Of a DNA stretch of 57,148 nt, positions 1-9,884 are shown piece by piece (position 1 is the stretch's first letter; the number at the start of each line of letters is the position of its first letter). The stretch spans positions 707,786 through 764,933 of the forward strand of contig MNCI01005936.1 of assembly GCA_015680685.1 (NCBI GenBank), read 5' to 3'. The DNA comes from Gnetum montanum. Taxonomy: Eukaryota; Streptophyta; Gnetopsida; Gnetales; Gnetaceae. The notes under the pieces were generated by a model. That model searched no databases and had not been told where the DNA came from. It worked only from the letters and a program-made list of their open reading frames with translations. The translations under genes and the position numbers were made by a program.

Positions 1-1029
1 GCAGGGAGACGAATGACCATTAAGATCCTACTTGTAGGATATTACTAGCCAACACTATTTCAGGATGCCCATCAGTTTGTCCAATCCTGTGAGCACTGTC
101 AATGGGATGGTGGAATGACTACTAGAATGGAGGATCCACAACAATGGATTCAACCCTTAGAACCCTTCGATATTTGGGGAATAGATTTTATGGGGCCTAT
201 TATACTGATGTCCAATGGGAAAGCTTATATTATTGTTGCTATTGACTACTTAACCAAATGGGCTGAAGTAGCTGTTGTGATAGATTTCACATCATCTATA
301 GTTGCACGATTTGTACAACAATAAATCATAAATAGGTTTGGTGTGCCGCTTGCACTCATCTCTGAAAATGGAACACATTTTACGAGTGAAACCTTTCACA
401 AGTTGATGCAACACTTAGGGGTGGAACATAAATTGACCACACATTATGATCCCCAAGCTAATGGCCAAGCCGAGGTCACCAATCGGGAGATTATGAGAAT
501 ATTAACAAGAACAATTAGCAAATTTAGGTGAGATTAGAGCACGAAACTGAATGACGCTCTTTGGGCGTACCGCTCCACTTGGAAACTCCCTACAGGCTAC
601 TCTCCCTATGAGTTGGTGTACGGAAAACTCCCAAAACTTCAAATTCAAACGGAGCTCCATACACTATCCATGACATGTGACCTTTACCTTGACCTTGATC
701 TAGTACAAAAAACATGATTGGCATCTCTAAACGTGCTAGACAAGAATTGATTGGTTGTCATGTCATCAAATGAGATACACAAGACATACAACAAACAATG
801 TCATGACTCAAAAATTTAAAAGGTTAAATACTAGCCTGGAGATAAGGTCCTTTACTGGAATCCTGCACATGTACCACAACGTACGAAGTTTCAAACATTG
901 TGGGAGGGACCCTACATTATCCATACAACCTTTCCCTCGGGTGCCATGACAATATACAAGCCTGAAACCCTGACAAGAGATTGCTGGTCAATGTGCAATA
1001 AACCAAACCTTTCCATGAACGAAGAATAG
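1..1029 (+). pseudogene. Integrase (element A), decayed
   Basis: This is the retroviral-type integrase that would insert element cDNA into chromosomes. The window begins in the zinc-binding part, whose CEHC pair is at about 90-101. The core follows: WGIDFMGP with the first catalytic Asp at 184-186, then SENGTHF at 361-381, then NGQAEVTN with Glu at 472-474. Spacing is D-59-x-35-E, normal for the fold. The second catalytic residue is Glu (GAA, 364-366) where Asp is universal, so the site is probably inactive. LNDALWAYRSTWK and SPYELVYGK (about 550-625) are the typical Athila-type C-terminal half. Stops interrupt the frame (for example after FVQQ at 322 and near 530). The frame fades near 1029, before the T-rich tract. 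Confidence 0.92.
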
Positions 1030-1075
1030 CTAGTGAAACTCATACCTCTGTTAGTAGACAACCACACTCCTTTTA

Positions 1076-1318
1076 GTTTTTTTTTTACACGTTTTTGTTT
1101 TCCACATTTTTATTTTATACATTTTTGTTTTACACATTTTTGTTTTCCACGTTTTTGTTTTACAAGTTTTTGTTTTACACATTTTTGTCTTACACATTTT
1201 TGTTTTACAAATTTTTTTAACTTTTCTTGTTTTTGTTTTACAAATTTTTTTAACTTTTCTTGTTTTTGTTTTACAAATTTCTTTAACTTTTCTTGTTTTT
1301 GTTTTTCAACATCGTTAT
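1076..1318 (+). repeat. T-rich tandem tract after pol (element A)
   Basis: Two tandem arrays adjoin. From about 1088 to 1212 a 15-bp unit close to ACATTTTTGTTTTAC is repeated. From about 1199 to 1297 three near-identical 33-bp units combine that unit with a TTTAACTTTTCTTG segment. Any open frame here is a repeat artefact, reading as FCFTHF on one strand and KQKCVK on the other. The same tract follows pol, or the pol deletion point, in every other element here. Confidence 0.85.
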
Positions 1319-1323
1319 AATTT

Positions 1324-1330
<7 letters not shown>

Positions 1331-1354
<24 letters not shown>
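1331..1354 (+). repeat. (TG)12 microsatellite
   Basis: Twelve uninterrupted TG units directly follow the T-rich tract. Element I has a shorter TG run at the equivalent place (about 56575-56587), so it descends from the element and is not a new local expansion. Confidence 0.95.
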
Positions 1355-1355
<1 letters not shown>

Positions 1356-3063
1356 TATCCACCTTGTAAGTTTGTCACCCAATAAGTGTTCTTAATAATG
1401 ATATGAATTATTTTCCTATTGATTGCTAATGTTTGGTTTTTACATTTAAGTGATAATGTTGATACTAAGGTATGGTTCTTTTGATATGGCAGGCAATGAG
1501 TTCACTTCATCCATACATCCACCAATTTCTATGGTCTCTTTCGGCTTGGAAATGTACAGTCCCTTTCTAATAAGAACTATTAATGAATTAGTAACTGGGC
1601 ATTTCGCAAACTAAGGAAGGACTCAAGGATTGAAAAGGGTGTGACTTCAAGGGAACTTGATGCATTTGTGTTGGCCATTCTCTTGGGTTCTTGGATGTGT
1701 TCCTCTTGAGTTTTCTTACTGTTTCAACATTACTCAATTATCAGGAAGCTGAGCAAATAAAAATAACAAAGTTTTTGCATCATGTGGTTCTCATGTATAA
1801 ACACATAAAAAAAATAGTGAGAATTAAAAGCACACCCCTTAGATGAAATAATCATTTGGGATACAAGCACTAGTTATGGAACTAAAATAAAAATGTTTCC
1901 TCTAACTAAGGCCCTTCTCGCTTCCCGTTCTCTCCTCCTTTGTTTCATTGGAATGGTGGTGGCTCTTAGGTGAAGGCATTCTTGTTACTTCAAGGGGATG
2001 GATTGACTGAATGTATTAATGTGAAGTCACTATAAGTGGTTTGTTTGAGGCTGGACTTGGAATGGGATTTACTAAGTCACATTAATCATGAAATACACAA
2101 GGGGCTATACACCACCTTGTTCTTGAGACACCATTGCATTCTCTCCTCTCCACCCTTCTCTCCATTGTTTACCTCATTGTCGGTTGTATTATTAGTGTAT
2201 ATCTTGGTGGATGCATTGTTTTCTTTTTGGTAAATTCTTGCGTTAAGACTTTAACTCTTGTTCCAAATGACATTCTTAGAGCCTACGGACTCTTTGAATG
2301 TGGGTTTGTTAGGGAATTAATGTCATGAGCCTACTTTGGGGAGGACCCACTGACATTCCTATTTGGTGCACCAGTTAACTTCTTTTCCCTAACATTTTTG
2401 AAATCTATTTTATTTTGTTCATTTCCATCTTGAAATCCATTTCATCGATGTTATAGTTGTCTCTTTTTCTTCATCTTTCTTATTCTTTTTCTTTTTCCAT
2501 TCTCTCGCTACCGGAGGTTCTCTATTAGTCATGGGGGTACGGGGTTCAGTTTTTTTGATTTTCTCCTAACCCCTACACCTTCAGTAGTCACCAATATTAT
2601 ATCTCCAGATCCGTATCAGCCATACCACAACTTAGACAATGGGCCTTTCATCAAAGCAAGGTATCAATTGCATTGAAATTCATTTACCCTTGCTAATATA
2701 AGACTGTGTTTTCTGTGCAGATGACGATCATACAACAATGGATTGGATCTGGAGGGAACACTTGGAATGGAGCAGTGCTAGAAGCAGCTATGCAAGGAGC
2801 AAGATCAATGGCACGCTTATGGATGGACAACAAAGGGCACAATCTTGGCGTTGGCAGCGACAACACTTTTTTTCTTTCTCTTTCTCAGCTGCCAAATAAG
2901 GCTTGATGTCAATGTAATAAGGTGTTTACTTTTGTTGTCATGAACACCAGTTTTGTCTTGTCTTATAATGATGATCCATTCACATGTCATCCCATTAGTT
3001 CCATTTGAGTTAATAATCCCATACCATCCCAATATTTTGTAAGGAACTCGAGGATGAGTTTTC
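1355..3063 (+). other. Non-coding spacer of element A
   Basis: No coding domain is recognisable. Blocks shared with the spacers of I, C, F and G include GGAAGGACTCAAGGATTGAA (about 1613-1632), CTAACTAAGGCCCTTCTC (about 1902-1919) and TTTGGGGAGGACCCAC (2336-2351). A PPT-like AGTCATGGGGG lies at about 2527-2537. TTCTGTGCAG at 2711-2720 looks like a 3' splice site and directly precedes an ATG opening a roughly 60-codon frame that does not resemble ORF3. The last 150 bases match the 3' untranslated end of element G. Confidence 0.7.
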
Positions 3064-3080
3064 ATTCAGTCATGGGGGTA
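3064..3080 (+). promoter_or_regulatory. Polypurine tract (plus-strand primer), element A
   Basis: ATTCAGTCATGGGGGTA abuts the LTR start TGATGGG. The same sequence, with small changes, abuts the 3' LTRs of C, D, F and G. That placement is diagnostic for the purine-rich RNA primer left by RNase H. Confidence 0.88.
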
Positions 3081-3872
3081 TGATGGGATGCGATATCGCA
3101 TTGCATCGTCCCCTGCTATATTGCATACACAATATCACGGTCTACTGCCAAGTCTATAAATAAGAGGTGGCTCTCCCTTGTTTTTCATCTAGATCTAGAC
3201 CCTTAGTGAAACTTTGGTAGTTTTACCTTTCTAGAGATAAAATATTTTCCATGTGCCTATAGTAGAAACTCCAAAGTGAACGGATCTTTATTTGAGCAGA
3301 TATTGTACTTGAACACATGTTTGTGTATGACAATAAAGAGGAACATCTTGGATAAACCTTGCAGTGCATGGAATAGGCTAAATAGGACTTTTATTTATTG
3401 TTTACCATTTAAATGCTTTATTAGTTATTAAATCTCTCTCAACCCTTCTCTCCTAGTTAAGTGCCTCAGTATGACTGCTTCGAGCACATGCGTTACACTT
3501 GGTGATCCTAGCAATGATTAGCATTTGGTAACCAAGGTTGCATTGGTTCAGGGTGTGAACGGTAAGTGGGAATGGATGTTGATGCTAGGTTAATTCAGAC
3601 TTAGTTAGTTAGTTAAAGTTAGTTAATTAGTCTCTTCAACCCTTCATATTATTAGCATAGGAGATAAAAAAGAAAAGCAATAAATAATCATATACCTCGG
3701 ACTTACTTAACCATACACCATGACAAATACAAGTAAGTCTGGGAAGACAATGAATAATTAACCTTAAGTGTTCCATGAGGCGTGTAGGCACTTAGTCTAT
3801 GAAGTTCGACCGGATCATGCGTGTTACACCGTATTCGTATGGTTGAGTGTAGGGGTACCTCGCCACTCATCA
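3081..3872 (+). repeat. 3' LTR of element A (GATATC type)
   Basis: The LTR runs from TGATGGGATGCGATATCGC to CCACTCATCA, about 792 bp, and conforms to the TG...CA rule. U3 has three GATATC-like sites (about 3089-3140), then the TATA box TCTATAAATAAG (3153-3164). R contains AATAAAG (about 3331-3337) as probable poly(A) signal. The end (GGTTGAGTGTAGGGGTACCT, 3841-3860) is nearly identical in D, though the elements lie on opposite strands. Confidence 0.92.
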
Positions 3873-3989
3873 AAAAGGTTTCATTGAAAAACATTATGAA
3901 GATGTGCACAATTAGATGTGATTAATGAAGTAAATAAAAGGATTTGATTGTGAGAGTGTCTACAGATAAAGAACTTAGCTAACCCAACC

Positions 3990-5044
3990 AAAATACATGC
4001 AAGTGGGTCCTTCCCAAAGCAGATAGAGGCCTTTTATTTTCTTGCATAACTTCAAACTGAGGTGTTCATGGGCCTCATGGATAATTAATGGTTATGGAAG
4101 GTTAAGTACAAAAACCTAGAAGAAATCACTTAAGAATTTTGACACTTCAAACCAAGACATTGAACAAGAACATGAAACTAGCAATGAGGTGAGACATGGA
4201 AAGCATACATGGATGAGAGAGAGAGTGGAATGGAGTTCCTGATTAAGGTTACATGAAGTCCCTTATGAATTTTATGGTTAAATGAATTGATAAGATCCAT
4301 CCTTAGTCCAAACCAAAACTAACCATGTTCAGTGACTTTGCATCACCATTCTAAGACTAGTCCACCCCCATAATACACAAGAGAGCTCCCACAGAAAAAC
4401 CACAATTTCTTATTAGAAAAGAAAAGAGAAGTAGAAAGTGAGAAAGGGCCTTAGTTAGAGGGGACCTTCACACATGGGTAAGATGTCTTTCTAGTCCCAT
4501 AACCAATGCTTGTAGCATGTTTATTGTGTCTAAGTGGTGTGCTTTGAATTTCCATCATTTTTTATGAGAACCACACAATGCAAAGACTTATTCAACTTCC
4601 TTTATTGGTTGACAAGGAATAGTAAGAAATCTAAGAAAACACACATGCATCCAAGCAAGTAGAAAGGCATAAAGAATAAAAAATTCCCTTGAAGTCACAC
4701 CCTATTCAAACCTTTGAATCCTTTCCAATTCTAGAATCCACCAAAGTTACACATTCATTATAGTTTTGTTAATGGAAAAGGGACTGCACATTTCTAGAAT
4801 AAGGAAAACCATAGAATTTGTGGATGGATGGATGTTTTGGACTCATTGTTTGTTGCATGAAAAGAAACCATGTCCTTGTTATCAGTAACAAAATTCAAAG
4901 CTAGAATCCAAATACCAACAATCAAATAAAAAAATAGTACATACCACCATCACGCAATAAATTACCACTGTGCCTGGCACTTATTAACAAAAAGTTAGAT
5001 AATCACACCAGAATAAAAGAAAATATAAAAGAAAGTATGAAATA
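3990..5044 (-). other. Spacer of element B
   Basis: This region is non-coding. On the minus strand it carries the family spacer blocks in order, including the GTGACTTCAAGGG segment (about 4691-4703) and the conserved purine-rich block at 4003-4020. It ends before any ORF3 sequence. Confidence 0.7.
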
Positions 5045-5200
5045 TTCAAGAAATAACAAATTTACTAATGATGTTGTAAAACAATAATTAGAGAAGATTG
5101 ATAACATGAAAACAAGAAGATGTAAAATAAAGAATGTGTAAAACAAAAAGGTGCAAAACAAAAATAAGTAAAACATAAATGGTGAAAAATTAAGGAGCCA
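5045..5200 (-). repeat. T-rich tract of element B
   Basis: On the plus strand this appears as A-rich repeats such as GTAAAACAAAAAGGTG; on the minus strand it is the TTTTTGTTTTAC tract. It sits between the PPT-like site and the spacer, as in the other elements. Confidence 0.8.
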
Positions 5201-5220
5201 CTTATATAGTTAACATTGAT

Positions 5221-5242
5221 GGCCATCTCCCTCATGACTAAG
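5221..5242 (-). promoter_or_regulatory. Post-pol PPT-like site, element B
   Basis: The minus strand reads CTTAGTCATGAGGGAGATGG. This resembles the terminal polypurine tract (TTCAGTCRTGGGGGTA) but sits right after integrase, about 1.2 kb before the fragment ends. Confidence 0.5.
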
Positions 5243-5289
5243 TTAAAAGGAGAAGATTTGAAATATTGAGCATGGTTTTCCATTTGATG

Positions 5290-6440
5290 AGGCATTTGTT
5301 GTATTTGCTAGCTTATGCTCATGGAAAGGTTTGAATTGTTGTATGTTGGCCAACTATTTCTTGTTTGGGATTTCAAGTTTGTAGATCATGATGGCCATAG
5401 AAGGAAAAGTTTCATAAATTATATAGGGTCCTTTCCACAACATTTGAAACTTAGTTCGTTGAGGTACATGTGTGGGATTCTAGTAGAAAACCTTATCTCC
5501 CAGTTGAAACTTAACTTTCTTGATTTTAAGATCATGACGCCTTTTGTTGTAGGCCTTGTGCAACTCATTAGATGATAGGGCCACCAATCAATTTTTTTCT
5601 AGCAAGTTGAGATTCATCAATCTTTCTTTTTATGCTAGACTTAAGTTGAGGTAGAGGTCATAGGCTATTGAATGTGTATGGAGCCCAGATTGAATAGGAA
5701 GTGCTCATAATTTTCCATACACAAGCTCATAGGGAGAGTAGCCTATAGGAAGTTTCCATGTTGAGCGGTAGGCCCAAAGGGCATCATTAAGTTTCATGCT
5801 CTAGTCTTTCCTATATTTGCTAATAGTTCTTATTAGAATTCTTGTGATTTTCCTATTGGTAACCTCAACTTAACCATTGGCTTGGGGATGGTAGGATGTT
5901 GTGAGTTTATGTTCAACCCCCAAGCATTGCATAAGCTTTCAAAAAGTAGTGTCAGTAAAGTGAGTGCCATCATCAGAAATTAATGCATGTGGCATACTAA
6001 ACCTATTTACAACATTTTTTTGTACAAAATAAGTAGAAATAGAAGATGTATAGTCAATGATGACTACAACTTCTACCCATTTTGTACAATAGTCAATAGC
6101 AACTATGATGTATGCCTTTCCTTTTGACATTGACATGATGTGATCCATGAAGTTAGTGCCCTAGATGTTGAAGGGTTCAAGTGGTTGAATCCATTGTTGA
6201 GGTTCCTCTATTCAAGTAGTCATTCCACCATATTGTTGGCATCATTCACAAGAGAGGACATCTTGATGAGTGTCCCTAAATATTGTTTGCCAATAGTACC
6301 TTGCCATTAGGATTTTAATGGCCATGCATCTCCCAGCATAGTGGCCTCCAGAGGAACCTTCATGAGTGTCTTGGAGAATGTGTAGTTGATCAGTATCAAG
6401 GACATACCATTGAACTAGACCATCGACACACACCTTGTTG
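5290..6440 (-). pseudogene. Integrase (element B), decayed
   Basis: Minus-strand integrase. The zinc-binding region at about 6433-6242 includes HEGSSGGHYAGR and ends with an SCE pair. The core at 6148-5939 contains KAYIIVAIDYCTKWVE and SDDGTHF, so the second catalytic Asp is kept. The ALWAYRS and SPYELVYGK region at about 5790-5720 marks the C-terminal part. Stops and small indels interrupt the frame. Confidence 0.88.
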
Positions 6441-7068
6441 AGGTGTACATTGATCTCTATGAAGCATTTTACCTAGTGAAGAAACTATTTTTTCTTTTAG
6501 TAATCCAATCCTTGTGGCATCTCTTGGGTGAGAAGATAGGTGAGAATGCCATCATACCACTTAGGCTCATTAGGAAATTATTTAGTTATAGCCCTATAAA
6601 AGAGGAGTTTTTTAGGAAACATATTAGATAGTGGGATTTCTTCCTCTTTATTGTCCCATCATAACCAAGATAAGTGATCAATGACTACATTCTTAGTGCC
6701 CTTTTGATCTACCATCATGAGATTGAATTCCTGTAAGATCACTAACCATCATATGACATGGGGGCTCACTGTTGGCATTGTGATTTGTGTGTACAAACAC
6801 TTTTTATCCAAGCACATATTGCCTGAACGTTTCTAGAGCAAACACCATTTCCATCAATTCTTTTTCTATGGTGGTGTAGTTTGATTGTGCACCCATAATT
6901 CTTTGACTAGCACAGTGGATGTAATATGGATGTTTCTTATCATCCAACTATGTAAGCATAGCTTCCAAGGCATAATTTGATGCATCTATCATAACATGAA
7001 ATGGTCTGGACTAGTTAGGTGCTTGTAGGATTGGAGTTTCTACAAGTTTTTTTTTCAACTATAGCCTA
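6441..7068 (-). pseudogene. RNase H (element B), decayed
   Basis: The minus strand shows YYIHCASQ, IMGAQ.NYTTIEKELM and VFALETF.QYVLG between about 6930 and 6780, then IDHLSWL near 6670. These are the RNase H core that removes the RNA strand during reverse transcription. Homology ends at about 7065, where sequence of element C's LTR begins, so the RT N-terminal part is lost. Confidence 0.82.
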
Positions 7069-7116
7069 GGATGTGTTAATGGGGCCTCATTAGGATAGCC
7101 AATCTAGAACTCATCA
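7069..7116 (-). repeat. Stub of element C 3' LTR
   Basis: On the minus strand it starts TGATGAG immediately after the PPT and matches the first ~48 bases of the 5' LTR at 26024, including GAGGCCCCAT and AACACATC. It then breaks into element B's RNase H, so some 830 bases of LTR were deleted. Confidence 0.85.
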
Positions 7117-7134
7117 TACCCCCACTATTAAATG
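7117..7134 (-). promoter_or_regulatory. Polypurine tract, element C
   Basis: The minus strand reads ATTTAATAGTGGGGGTA directly before the LTR start, equivalent to the tracts in A, D, F and G. Confidence 0.82.
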
Positions 7135-7365
7135 AAAACTCATCCTCAAGTTTCTAACAAAAATTGGGAAGGTATGGAATTATTGACTAACTCTAGACTT
7201 AACAAATTGACTTGACAAAATTGAGTGCCCAAGTGTACAAATTAACACATTACAAAAAATTGGTGTATTCATGACACAAAATTGAACACCATGACATGAC
7301 TCTACAAAATTGGATAGCATGTCCTTTGATGACATGAAATTGATTGAGAAGATTAGATAGTCCTA

Positions 7366-8877
7366 AGTAATGGAGGTTCCTAGGGCTTTGAAGGACCTTT
7401 GTTGGCTTTAGGCAAGTGTGGTGGTTGAGGAAGTTGTGGCTATCCTGCTACTGCTGCAACTTCTAGTGGGAGGTAAAAACATTCAACAATGCTTTCATTT
7501 TCTCCTTCTTACTCTTGGGATCATGCATGGTCCACACAGCTTTATTAATGTGGGCAGAATGGGCACATCCCAAGCATAGGAAATTTCTAGAAATAGTTCC
7601 TTCACATTGATGAACTAGATAGTGAATTGCTTGCATTTGATATTGAATGCTCTAACTATGTTCTGTAGCTCCTGGTAATCATTCATTCTCTTATCTAGGT
7701 TCTTAGTAGTTGATCATTGATCAATGAATTATGCCCTTATAATCTTGAGTTGAACATTTTCTATCTCAGGCTTTTGCTTGGTGTCCTTGTGGTGCTTGAA
7801 CTTGGCCTCATACATCAAGTATGAGCTAGCCACTTTCTTTTTGAGCTCTAGCCATGGTCATCTGACAGTTAGCATGTTAGGTTTGCATATCAGAGATTGA
7901 CCAATTCTATATACTCCTTTAAGCAAATCTCCACTTTTTTTTATGCATCTATTCCATTAAGGATAGGCTGCCACATCTCTCTTCCTTGCTGAAGTTCTTC
8001 ACTAACCAGCAATTATTCATAATGGATTGAAGTCAATCTTTCACTAACCATCCCTATGATTCAGTTAGCAACTACTTTTGTAGCAGTCTCCTATCCTTAG
8101 TGTTGCATTACCAATACAGTTGCCCCCTCACCCTCCTCCAAGTGGTGTTGAGATAAAGACATTGTCATCTCTCAAGCACTAGGATTCGATCTTGTAGATA
8201 GTTGCATACATTGGGTAGAGAATATTGATCCACATCTTTTCATCTGGCTAATTGTTCAAGCCACCTCATTAAGATGACTCACCATAGGTTAATATACATA
8301 TGGGTCTCCACCACCTGTTCCTACTCACTACTCTTGCTCATGCAAGAGCTGTTCTCGGATTTCATAAAAGTGATTAATGGTTGTATGGGTCTTTGGTGTT
8401 GTTTCTTGAGTAGGTGGTGGAGGTGGCAGCTATTGATTCTCTTCTTTAGACTTGGTAGGTGTCTTATCCTTCATTATTTTAGACCATGAGACTATAGGAG
8501 TATGCGTGATTATGTCATTGGCATAGTGGACAATCCCTACCCTTTTGCAAAGCTTTTAGATGAGGCATGGACAAGGTAGGGTTTTCCTTCCACGTTCATT
8601 TTCCTTGATATGCTACTCAATATTCATATAGATCAATTATGGAAGGTTCATTGGAAATCTCCTACTTAGTGCAGTGCATGCTCGGGTGGAGAAGGTAGTC
8701 ACCTTACTAGGCCTTACCCTTGGATTGAGGTGATAGGCCGCTATCTTGAAGTATATGCATTTCATTGATGTGAGCATGTCAAATTCCTTACGGTCAACCC
8801 CATAACACCACTGGGTCCACTACTTTTTGGTCTTAGGGTTAACTTGTATACATAGCTTTTCCAAGTATGTTCTAAAA
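7366..8877 (-). pseudogene. ORF3 of element C, distal part
   Basis: The minus strand continues the ORF3 frame broken by element D. Near 8800-8540 it shows YFKIAAYHLNPRVRPSKVTT, then FPMNLP and a KLCKRVGI-type ending. That is the conserved N-terminal domain also seen in D, F and G. The rest is Glu/Lys/Leu-rich coiled-coil-like sequence with many stops. It ends in a proline-rich tail (LPQPP, then PQEPP) near 7440-7366. I infer a structural or nucleic-acid-associated protein; no enzymatic motif is visible. Confidence 0.8.
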
Positions 8878-8882
8878 TTAGG
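8878..8882 (-). repeat. Target-site duplication of element D (left copy)
   Basis: TTAGG on the plus strand (CCTAA in element C's sense) abuts D's LTR. The identical 5 bases abut the other LTR at 17468-17472. Joining the two flanks recreates the ORF3 sequence expected from alignment to element G near 48960. Confidence 0.93.
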
Positions 8883-9729
8883 TGATGAGTGGTGAGGTAC
8901 CCCTACACTCAACCATACGAATTCGAGCATTCTCACGTGCAATCTGGCTAAACTCCACAAACAGACTAGTTGTGGCACCTAGACAGTTATCCTTAGGTCG
9001 TAGATCAATGTCTTCCCACCTGGACTAGTATTATATTTTTCATGTATGGTTTAGTCCAGAGTGAGGTGTATGATGTGTTCCTAATCTAACACTACTTTTG
9101 AAGGTAGTGGAAAATAATATTAACTAAGTTAAGCTAGGAGGGAAAGGGTAAGAGAATCTAATCTAGCCTAAGTGCGATGAGCATTCGTTCCTTGATCATC
9201 CGTACACATCTTGGACTTTGTGCATGACTACCATTAGAATTACCAAGCGTAGATCCTAGGTACGCCACTGGGTTACCAAGTAATCACACTTAAATGCTCG
9301 TAATCAAGTTGTACTCATTCTGCATCTAACGTGAGTTTAAGGGTGAGAGAGACTAATTAGGAAAGTAGTGAATAAAAATTAAATAAATAAATAAAAAAAG
9401 TTAATGTTGTAATGATGAAGTAATCTTGATCTTTATTTCTGGTCATGTGCGTGTCCAAGTACGTCACACTCGAATAAAGGATGCCGTACAATTACATTCA
9501 CCACATTGTGGGTAGACACAGGAAAATAATCTATCTCTAGAGGGATCAAACTGTTAGATCTTCACTATAATCTAACTCTACTTCCTAAACAAGGGAGAGT
9601 TGCTTCTTATTTATAGACATTGCAACGGACTACGATATCGTGTAAATTATATTGCGGGGGATGCGATATCATGACAGACGCAATATCACGTACGTGATAT
9701 CATGGCCCATGGAATATCGTGTCTCATCA
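8883..9729 (-). repeat. 3' LTR of element D (GATATC type)
   Basis: The minus strand runs TGATGAGAC...CTCATCA. U3 carries several GATATC-like sites (about 9640-9720), and TATA (TCTATAAATAAG) is at 9606-9617. Its partner is 16645-17467. Confidence 0.93.
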
Positions 9730-9747
9730 TACCCCCACGACTGAATA
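9730..9747 (-). promoter_or_regulatory. Polypurine tract, element D
   Basis: The minus strand reads ATTCAGTCGTGGGGGTA immediately before the LTR start, the clearest copy of the family tract. Confidence 0.9.
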
Positions 9748-9884
9748 AAAACTTGTCCTTGAGTTACAGTGATTACAAAATGGATAGGTATGGGATTATT
9801 GATGGAAAAAGAAATGGGACAATGCCATAGTGTGGGAAGAAAACACAACACACAAAATATGTTACAACTACAAAAATTTGGAAC

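Larger units (their letters stand above)
1..3872 (+). mobile_element. Element A: 3' part of an Athila-like Ty3/gypsy retrotransposon
   Basis: The window opens inside integrase, so the 5' LTR, gag, protease, RT and RNase H lie outside. The order seen is integrase, T-rich tract, (TG)n, spacer, polypurine tract and 3' LTR. Only about 0.7 kb separates the conserved GGGGAGGACCCA spacer block (2337-2350) from the 3' polypurine tract, against about 3.9 kb in element G, so ORF3 is missing. The integrase carries several in-frame stops, so the copy is dead. Confidence 0.9.
3990..7068 (-). mobile_element. Element B: internal gypsy fragment (RNase H, integrase, spacer)
   Basis: Read on the minus strand, this holds the end of RT/RNase H, integrase, a PPT-like site, the T-rich tract and a spacer ending at the conserved GGGAAGGACCCAC block (4003-4020). 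No LTR of its own is present. At about 7068 it is cut by the stub of element C's 3' LTR. The 117 bases between it and element A (3873-3989) match nothing I recognise. Confidence 0.82.

Noticed and set aside
1033-1382. Repetitive frames (FCFTHF on one strand, KQKCVK on the other)
   Set aside because: They are translations of 15- and 33-bp T-rich tandem units in a non-coding tract that is irregular in other copies.
8883-9729. Solo LTR
   Set aside because: It has a PPT on its inner side, and a partner LTR with PBS and the same TTAGG duplication is found at 16645-17472.
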